Assembly (NCBI GenBank): GCA_031276335.1
Contig: JAISNH010000008.1
Location: forward strand, 1 to 5,030
Length of the DNA stretch: 5,030 bases
Direction of reading: 5' to 3'
From: Rickettsiales bacterium
GTDB taxonomy: Bacteria; Pseudomonadota; Alphaproteobacteria; Rs-D84; CACZYB01
The notes under the pieces were generated by a model that searched no databases, had not been told where the DNA came from, and saw only the letters and a list, made by a program, of their open reading frames with translations. Every line of letters begins with the position of its first letter. Within the stretch, counting starts at the first letter, position 1. Positions 1 through 5,030 of this stretch are shown here, one piece after another. Made by a program: the position numbers and the translations under genes.

Positions 1-1205
1 CCCAGGGGCAGGCGCCACACTTCATCGCCGCTCGCCTCGCCGGCCTTGAATATGCTTCCGGCGAGCTTGTCCGAGTTGGAGAACAGCCCGGCCTTGTGCT
101 CGCCCAGAGCGATTATCACCGCGCCGGTCAGTGTCGCAAAGTCGATTATTTCGCGCGGCTTGAATTGCCTGACGGCGTAGGTTATGCAGTCGGCGAGGAC
201 TAGGCGCCCCTCCGCGTCGGTGTTGAGGATTTCGACCGTCTGCCCGGAGAGCGACTTCACTATGTCGCCCGGCTTGTACGCGCCGCCGTCCGGCATGTTT
301 TCGGCCAGCCCCAGCACGCCCACGACGTTCGCGGCGGGACGCGTCGCGGCAATCATCCTCATCGCGGCGAAGACGACCGCGGCGCCGGCCATGTCGGCCT
401 TCATCAAGTCCATCCCGGCCGAAGGCTTTATGGAAATGCCGCCGGAATCGAAGCATATCCCCTTTCCGACCAGCGCGAGGTCGGTCGATTTAGAACGCTT
501 GTTTCCCGCATACCTTACGGTTGCGATGCAGGGCGGGAATTTGGAACCGGAGCCGACGGCTAGAATCAGGTTCGCGCCCATCTTCCTAAGCCGCCTCTCG
601 TCCACTATGTCGACGTCGAGCCCGAGCTTCTTCAGCTTCCTAACCTCGTCGGCGAACGCGGCGACGGTCAGCACGTTCGAGGGCTCGTTCGCAAAATCGC
701 GCACGGCGACGGTAGCGTCGATCTCGGCGCGGACAGGCGCGAAATCCTTCTCCGATTTCTGCGGATTCTGGGAGTGGATGCTTAGCAAGACGACCGGAGT
801 TTCCTTTTTCTTCGTGACGTACTTGTCGAATTTGTAAGTCTTCAATACCGCGCCCTTCGCGATGTGGAAATAGTCGGAATCCCCCATGCCGTCGATTATC
901 AGGAAGGCCTCCTTTATACGCTCCTTTTCAATGGCCGTGCCGATCGCGCCGCCGAGGCGCTTCAGCTTTTCCGCGTCGAGGTCCTTTTCCGCACCTAAGC
1001 CGGCCAGCATGACTTTCTGCGAATGGATGCAGAGCGTTTCGCCGAGGCCTCCCTTGAAGCCGGAGTTCGCGATCCCGCGCGAGATTATCCCCGCGCCGAC
1101 CCTGTCGAGTTTCGCGGCCGTGCTGGAGAGCCCGCCGCCCTCCGCCACGCCCAAGACCGTCATGCCGTAGTCGCCGTTGATTTTCGATGTGAATTCTCTG
1201 CGCAT
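1..1205 (-). CDS. pepA: Leucyl aminopeptidase (cytosol aminopeptidase), M17 family, 3' end outside window
   Basis: A two-metal, normally hexameric cytoplasmic exopeptidase that removes N-terminal residues, preferring leucine, from peptides; some relatives (E. coli PepA) also bind DNA in Xer recombination and regulation, which cannot be inferred here. 401 residues are visible of a usual 480-500, so about 90-100 C-terminal residues are missing. Counting from the ATG at 1205: an N-terminal alpha/beta domain (1 to about 150), then NEPSNVLT linking to the catalytic domain. All catalytic residues expected in this part are present: K248 in GKGICFDSGG, D253, K260, D271 in MKADMAG, D330, E332 and R334 in NTDAEGRLV, and ATLTGA further on. 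The K248-to-D330 and D253-to-D271 spacings (82 and 18) equal those I recall for E. coli PepA. The residue two before D253 is Cys where Thr is common. The start is supported by GGAGG four bases upstream and by the match of MRREFTSKI to family N-termini. The same frame is continuous with recN upstream. Confidence 0.94.
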   Translation of the reverse strand, partial: MRREFTSKINGDYGMTVLGVAEGGGLSSTAAKLDRVGAGIISRGIANSGFKGGLGETLCIHSQKVMLAGLGAEKDLDAEKLKRLGGAIGTAIEKERIKEAFLIIDGMGDSDYFHIAKGAVLKTYKFDKYVTKKKETPVVLLSIHSQNPQKSEKDFAPVRAEIDATVAVRDFANEPSNVLTVAAFADEVRKLKKLGLDVDIVDERRLRKMGANLILAVGSGSKFPPCIATVRYAGNKRSKSTDLALVGKGICFDSGGISIKPSAGMDLMKADMAGAAVVFAAMRMIAATRPAANVVGVLGLAENMPDGGAYKPGDIVKSLSGQTVEILNTDAEGRLVLADCITYAVRQFKPREIIDFATLTGAVIIALGEHKAGLFSNSDKLAGSIFKAGEASGDEVWRLPL

Positions 1206-2921
1206 TTTTCCTCCGTATGCCTGTGATGATGTCGCGAGCAGCTTGCCCGCCGCGGCGATGGCCTCGCCGGTTATCCTATCGCCCGAGATTATGCGCGCGA
1301 TTTCGCCCACGCGCTGCTGCTCGGTCAGCTGGTCCACGGTCGTGACCGTGCGCGATTTTTCCTCGTCGTAGAATTTCGAAACCTTCAGGTGGTGGTTGCC
1401 GAACGAGGCGACCTGCGGCGAATGCGTTACGACGAGCGTCTGTATCCCCGCGCCCAGGCGCGCTAAGCGCTCGCCCACCGCCGCCGCAGTCGCGCCCGAT
1501 ATGCCGGTGTCGACCTCGTCGAATATCATGGTGGATGCGGAGTTGCCGTCCAGAATCACGACCTTGATCGCGAGCGTGAAGCGGGCGAGCTCGCCGCCGG
1601 AGGCTATCTTCGCAAGATTCCCCCTTTTCCCTCCGGCGTTCGTCGCGCCCGCGAAGCAGACGGAGTTTATGCCGGAGGGCGAGAACGATTTCTCGTCGTC
1701 CGCCTCCCCGACCTCCACCTCGAAAGTCGCCTTGTCGAGCTTCAGCGGGGCGAGTTCGGCAAGCACCTTTCCGCCCAGTATCGCCGCATGCTTCCTGCGC
1801 TCGGACGACAGCTTACGCGCTGTTTCGAGATAGGCGTTCCTCGCCGCGTCCTCCTCCTCCTTCCTTTCGCTTAGCAGCGCGTCGGAATTGTCTATGCCTT
1901 CGACCATCTGCCGGAGGCGCCCGAGGAAGGCGGGCAGCTCGTCGGGCGCGACGCGGTGCTTCCTCGCCAGCTCCTTTATCGCAAACAGCCGCTCCTCGGT
2001 TTCTTCCAGCGCCGCGGCGTCGAACGAGCCGTCGGCCAGAATCTGCGATATGCGCTCGTACGCGTCGGCAAGGCCGGAGGCCGCCGCATGCAGCCCGTCC
2101 ACAATCGCCCTTACGGAGTCGCCCTTCGCATCCTCGGGAATGCGGTCGAGCGTACGCGCGGCCTCCGCGATGAACTTTTCGGGCTCGCCGCCGTATTTCG
2201 CAAGCCAGGCGCCGGCGTCCTTTATGTTCGTGATCGTCTTTTCCGAATTCATGAGCAGGCGGCGCTTGGCGCCAAGCTCCTCCTCCTCGCCCTTCTTCGG
2301 GTCGAGCTTGGCGAGCTCGCCGAGGCTGTGCTTCAGGTAATCCTCGTCGTCCTTCGCCTTCTTGAACTCCTCCTCGGCCTTCATGCGGGCGGCCTTTTTC
2401 TCCTGCCACAGCGCATAGGCGGACCTGGTTTTTTCGACGAGCGGGCCGAGGCGGCCGAACGCGTCGAGTATGCCCATGTGCGTCGCGGGGTTCAGGAGGC
2501 TGAGATTGTCGAACTGCCCGTGGATTTCGACCAGCAGGTCGCCGGCGGATTTCGCAAGCGCGCTCGACACCGGAACGTCGTTTATGAAGATCCTGCTTTT
2601 GCCGGCGGCATCCAACGTCCGGCGCACGATCACCTCGCCTCCGGCGGCAAGGCTCCTTTCGTCCAGTATCCCGTTTTCGACCAACAGGGACAGGGCGGGG
2701 TGCCCCTTCTTCAGCTCGAATGTCGCGGCGACGGAGGTCGCGCCCGAGCCGTTCGTAACCTGCGCCGTGTCCGCCCGCGCGCCGAGCGCGAAGGAAACCG
2801 CGTCAAGCAGTATCGATTTCCCCGCGCCGGTTTCGCCGGTCAGAACGGTCAGCTTGTGCCCGAAGGACAGCTGAAGGCTGTCGATGAGTATGAAATTCCT
2901 AATCAATAGATGGGTCAGCAT
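1206..2921 (-). CDS. recN: DNA repair protein RecN (SMC-like ATPase), without its own stop codon
   Basis: RecN is a cytoplasmic SMC-family ATPase that acts at DNA double-strand breaks, upstream of or together with RecA. The ATPase head is split across the two ends of the protein by a coiled coil. Seen here: N-terminal LTHLLIRNF and Walker A GETGAGKS (29-36); VEIHGQFD (131-138), a RecN hallmark; a long Lys/Glu/Ala-rich helical middle (about 150-380); ABC signature IASGGELAR (439-447, where the family usually has SGGELSR); Walker B and D-loop MIFDEVDTGIS (465-475); switch histidine in VVTHSPQVA (H500). The family-type C-terminus ends near residue 563 (GKLLA). The start is the ATG abutting the rel stop, with GAGGA four bases upstream. 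My codon-by-codon translation found no frameshift or stop before the pepA ATG, so nine further codons (TSSQAYGGK) lead directly into pepA; the end given here is the module boundary. Ile codons are 17 ATA, 10 ATC, 5 ATT, unusual for a GC-rich gene. Identity is certain; whether the product terminates separately is not. Confidence 0.95.
1210..1214 (-). promoter_or_regulatory. Shine-Dalgarno for pepA, inside the recN frame
   Basis: GGAGG on the minus strand, followed by four A residues and then ATG at 1205-1203. This is a near-ideal ribosome binding site and fixes the pepA start. Because no recN stop precedes it, it lies inside translated sequence, so ribosomes finishing recN would pass over it; independent initiation of PepA here is an inference from its strength and spacing. 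Confidence 0.75.
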
Positions 2922-5030
2922 TCATTCCTCGTATTTCAATACCGTGTTGATGACCTTGATGCCCTTCAGGTTGTTTATTATGCCGTTCAGGTGGTCTATG
3001 TCTTTCACCTCCACCACCACGAAGAACTCGATGTAGTCGCTGGTCTTGCTGGTCACCTTTATGTCGTCGATGCGGGCGTCCGCCTTCGCTATCACGGCGG
3101 TTATCTCGTTCAGAGCGCCCGGCTTGTGCGTCGCAAGTATCGAAAGCTTCGTCTGGAACGCGGAATTCCTGAACGCTGTATAGTCGTTCCAGGTCAGGCT
3201 CAATACGCGCTCCGGCTCGTACTCGTACCTCTTCAGGGACTTGCAGTCCTTCCTGTGGATCGTAAATCCCATGCCGGTGTGGATTATGCCGACGATCTCG
3301 TCGCCGGGCACCGGATAGCAGCATTTCGCGAAATGTATCGGTATGTTGGACAGCACCCCGCCGGCGTCGTGCTCCTTCTTGACGCCGTTTTTGACCACCG
3401 AGGACAGGTAGTCGTCGATGTTGAACGACGATTGGCGCCCGTGCTCGTCGCGGAGCTCCGGGTAGATCGAGAACAGCACGTGTTCCGGCGTGTATTCCTT
3501 CGTCCCCACCAGCAGGTAGAGGTCGTCAAGTCCGCTGGCCCCGTACTTGTCGAGTATTTTCGAGAGCTCCTTCTCGTGGAAGTCCTTCTTATAGTTTTCG
3601 AACACCGCCTGAAGAAGCTGCTTGCCGTACAGTATTATCTGCGACTTCTTCTGCTGCTTCAAGTAGTGGCGGATGGAGGATTTGGCCTTCGCCGTCACCA
3701 CGAAACGCTCCCATTCCGGCGAGGGATTCTGGTTCTTCGAGGTCAGTATCTCGACCTCGTCGCCGGTGTTCAGGGGCGTCCTTATGTTCTTGATTATCTT
3801 GTTGACCTTCGCCCCGACGCAGTGGTTGCCTATGTTCGAATGGATTTCGTATGCGAAGTCGAGCGCGGTCGCGCCGATCGGCAGCGTCATCAGGTCGCCC
3901 TTCGGCGTGAAGCAGAAAATGCTGTCCACGTACTGGGTCAGGCTAGTATGCTCGACAATCTCGTCGGAGGACGAGATGTTCTTCACCGCGTTCGCCATGT
4001 TCCGGAGCCAGTCGAAGTCGTGGGACGAGATGTCGCGGTTGCCCTGCTTGTACAGCCAGTGCGCGGCGTATCCGTACTGGGCTATGCGGTCCATGTCGTA
4101 TGTGCGTATCTGGACCTCTATCCGATTCTTCTGCGGGCCGATGACGGTCGTGTGCAGCGACTGGTACTTGTTCGGCTTCGGGGTCGAGATGTAGTCCTTG
4201 AACCGGTTCGGCACCATCTTGTACGTCGAATGAATCATCCCCAGAATCTTGTAGCAGTCCTCGACCGTGTTCACAAGGAAGCGGAAGGCGATGATGTCGA
4301 ATATGTCGTCGAAGCTGATGTTCTTTATCTGCATCTTCCGCCATATGGAGTACGGGTTCTTCTCGCGCCCGAAAATCTTGGCCTTTATCTTGTGCCGGAA
4401 GGTAAGGTCGGACAGCTCGTCCACGATAGGCTCGATAAGGTCGGTGCCGCGCTGGCGGATGTTCTCCAGCTTTTCCTGGATGTAATGGTATTCCTGCGGG
4501 TAAAGCTCGCGGAAGCAGACGGTTTCCATCTGGTGCTTTATGTTCTCCATGCCCATGCGCTCGGCAAGCGGGATGTAGATGTTGAGCGTTTCGAGCGCTA
4601 TCCTCTGCTTCTTCTCCCGCTGCTTGAAGTCCAGCGTCATCATGTTGTGGTGCCGGTCGATCAGCTTGATGATCAGGACGCGTATGTCCTTTGATACCGA
4701 AATCACGAAGTTGCGGTAGTTTTCCGCCTTCAGCATGGTTTCGGACTTTATCTTGAGCGAGCGCAGCTTCGTAAGCCCGACGACCAGGTCGGCGACGTCG
4801 GAGCCGAACAGGTTCTCTATGGTCTTTATCGAGGTTTCCGTGTCCTCGATCACATCGTGTAGCAATGCGGCGATTACGGAATCTATGTCCATTTCGTACT
4901 GCTCGGCGCAGACGACGGCAACCTCCAGGGGATGCGAGAAGTAGCTTTCGCCGGAATCGCGCTTCTGCCCCAGGTGCTTTTCCTGGGAAAACGTATAGGC
5001 CAGCTCCAGCCTGGCCTTGTCGGAAGCCTT
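2922..5030 (-). CDS. rel: Bifunctional (p)ppGpp synthetase/hydrolase, Rel/SpoT family (5' end outside window)
   Basis: Makes the alarmone (p)ppGpp from ATP and GTP/GDP and hydrolyses it, governing the cytoplasmic stringent response. 702 residues are visible; the reading frame is open to the window edge, and by family length about 20-30 N-terminal residues are missing. Numbering from the first visible codon, domains in order are: HD hydrolase (R24, H33 of SHPLE, H58-D59 with E62-D63, and D125 in LIDRHHNM, so the metal site is intact); synthetase (GREKNPYS near 220, RFKDYI at 276-281, Y289 in KYQSLHTT, E305 in EVQIRT); TGS (about 369-436, FCFTPKGDL); helical region; zinc-finger-like segment (C570-C571, H592, C596); ACT (about 624-702). 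The RxKD form in RFKD is known from bifunctional Rel/SpoT enzymes, whereas hydrolase-dead RelA has an acidic version. An internal ATG at 4892 is not the start, because conserved HD residues lie upstream of it. It stops at TGA 2924-2922 against the recN start. Sequence style is alphaproteobacterial-like. Confidence 0.96.
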   Translation of the reverse strand, partial: KASDKARLELAYTFSQEKHLGQKRDSGESYFSHPLEVAVVCAEQYEMDIDSVIAALLHDVIEDTETSIKTIENLFGSDVADLVVGLTKLRSLKIKSETMLKAENYRNFVISVSKDIRVLIIKLIDRHHNMMTLDFKQREKKQRIALETLNIYIPLAERMGMENIKHQMETVCFRELYPQEYHYIQEKLENIRQRGTDLIEPIVDELSDLTFRHKIKAKIFGREKNPYSIWRKMQIKNISFDDIFDIIAFRFLVNTVEDCYKILGMIHSTYKMVPNRFKDYISTPKPNKYQSLHTTVIGPQKNRIEVQIRTYDMDRIAQYGYAAHWLYKQGNRDISSHDFDWLRNMANAVKNISSSDEIVEHTSLTQYVDSIFCFTPKGDLMTLPIGATALDFAYEIHSNIGNHCVGAKVNKIIKNIRTPLNTGDEVEILTSKNQNPSPEWERFVVTAKAKSSIRHYLKQQKKSQIILYGKQLLQAVFENYKKDFHEKELSKILDKYGASGLDDLYLLVGTKEYTPEHVLFSIYPELRDEHGRQSSFNIDDYLSSVVKNGVKKEHDAGGVLSNIPIHFAKCCYPVPGDEIVGIIHTGMGFTIHRKDCKSLKRYEYEPERVLSLTWNDYTAFRNSAFQTKLSILATHKPGALNEITAVIAKADARIDDIKVTSKTSDYIEFFVVVEVKDIDHLNGIINNLKGIKVINTVLKYEE
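2926..2930 (-). promoter_or_regulatory. Shine-Dalgarno for recN, overlapping the last rel codons
   Basis: GAGGA on the minus strand lies in the final Glu-Glu codons of rel, four bases before the recN ATG at 2921-2919. The rel stop TGA (2924-2922) directly abuts that ATG with no spacer (TGAATG). The arrangement implies translational coupling of recN to rel and leaves no room for a separate intergenic recN promoter or for a LexA box between the genes. Confidence 0.7.

Larger units (their letters stand above)
1..2921 (-). other. Uninterrupted RecN-PepA reading frame (candidate fusion)
   Basis: Reading from the recN ATG at 2921, I find no in-frame stop through the RecN fold, the nine-residue junction (residues 564-572, TSSQAYGGK) and all of the visible PepA module, 973 codons in total, running off the left edge. 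The start distance 2921 minus 1205 is 1716, exactly 572 codons, so the two modules share one frame. Both keep intact active-site motifs on either side of the junction, so neither looks like a decaying remnant. The junction is short and is largely the pepA ribosome binding site read as codons (TAC GGA GGA AAA = YGGK), not a designed-looking linker. I know of no established RecN-aminopeptidase fusion family. Alternatives are a recent loss of the recN stop (several junction codons, such as TCA, CAG and TAC, are one substitution from a stop), with PepA still made internally, or a base error in the assembly. Confidence 0.8.

Noticed and set aside
184..837. Plus-strand open frame of 217 codons opposite pepA.
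   Set aside because: It is antisense to intact M17 catalytic motifs, Ser/Ala-rich and without homology I can recognise.
1813..2409. Minus-strand frame of 198 codons overlapping recN in another phase.
   Set aside because: The Arg/Gly/Ala-rich translation is typical of out-of-frame reading of a GC-rich gene; the recN frame is continuous here.
1956..2909. Plus-strand open frame of 317 codons opposite recN.
   Set aside because: It is a shadow of recN with Arg/Gly-rich low-complexity translation and no family motif, and it overlaps the RecN core, whose motifs are unmistakable.
1206..2921. A frameshift in recN explaining the missing stop.
   Set aside because: Codon-by-codon translation stays in the RecN frame from Walker A to the C-terminal helix. 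The other two phases near the junction also show no stop close by, so a simple indel there would not obviously restore termination.
2923..2925. Overlapping ATGA start for recN.
   Set aside because: That ATG is in a different frame from LTHLLIRNF and the Walker A motif; the ATG at 2921-2919 is the one in frame.
2910..4694. Long plus-strand open frame of 594 codons opposite rel.
   Set aside because: It lies entirely antisense to a clear Rel, its translation is Val/Leu/Arg/Asp-rich with no recognisable domain, and it arises because the sense gene avoids codons whose complement is a stop.
4890..4892. ATG as the start of Rel.
   Set aside because: The upstream 46 codons are open and encode conserved HD-domain residues (GQKR, SHPLE), so the true start lies beyond the window.
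1..5030. Search for tRNA/rRNA genes, CRISPR arrays, insertion sequences, terminators and riboswitches.
   Set aside because: The whole window is occupied by three coding modules; I saw no repeat-spacer structure, terminal inverted repeats or GC-hairpin with a U-tract.

Overview
The window holds three protein-coding modules, all read from the minus strand and packed with no intergenic space. In transcription order (right to left) they are a bifunctional (p)ppGpp synthetase/hydrolase of the Rel/SpoT family (5' end cut by the window edge), the DNA-repair SMC-like ATPase RecN, and a leucyl aminopeptidase PepA of the M17 family (3' end cut by the window edge). There is no non-coding stretch, RNA gene, repeat, CRISPR array or mobile element that I can support.

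The organism is a moderately GC-rich bacterium. Wording of conserved blocks in Rel (FSHPLEVA, RFKDYISTPK, YAAHWLYKQG, FCFTPKGDL, FVVTAKAK) and in RecN (LTHLLIRNF, HGQFD followed by NPATH, RKHRVA) resembles alphaproteobacterial versions best, from memory. Two points do not fit a typical member. Isoleucine in recN is coded mostly by ATA despite the GC content. The gene order rel-recN-pepA is also not one I know from standard Alphaproteobacteria. A divergent, possibly uncultured alphaproteobacterial lineage is a reasonable guess, not a demonstrated one.

Layout: 5030-2922 is rel, ending in TGA. recN starts with an ATG directly abutting that stop (TGAATG), with its Shine-Dalgarno sequence inside the last rel codons. 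recN then reads from 2921 through the whole RecN fold and never reaches a stop codon: the same frame runs straight into pepA and on to the left edge. pepA nevertheless has its own strong ribosome binding site (GGAGG) and ATG at 1205-1203. So the window contains either a true RecN-PepA fusion, a nested arrangement in which PepA is also made from the internal start, or a recN stop lost by mutation or sequence error. This is the most unusual thing here.

Functionally, the three proteins concern stress physiology (alarmone metabolism), double-strand break repair and peptide turnover. The tight packing predicts one transcript and translational coupling. A shared biochemical pathway is not implied by anything in the sequence.
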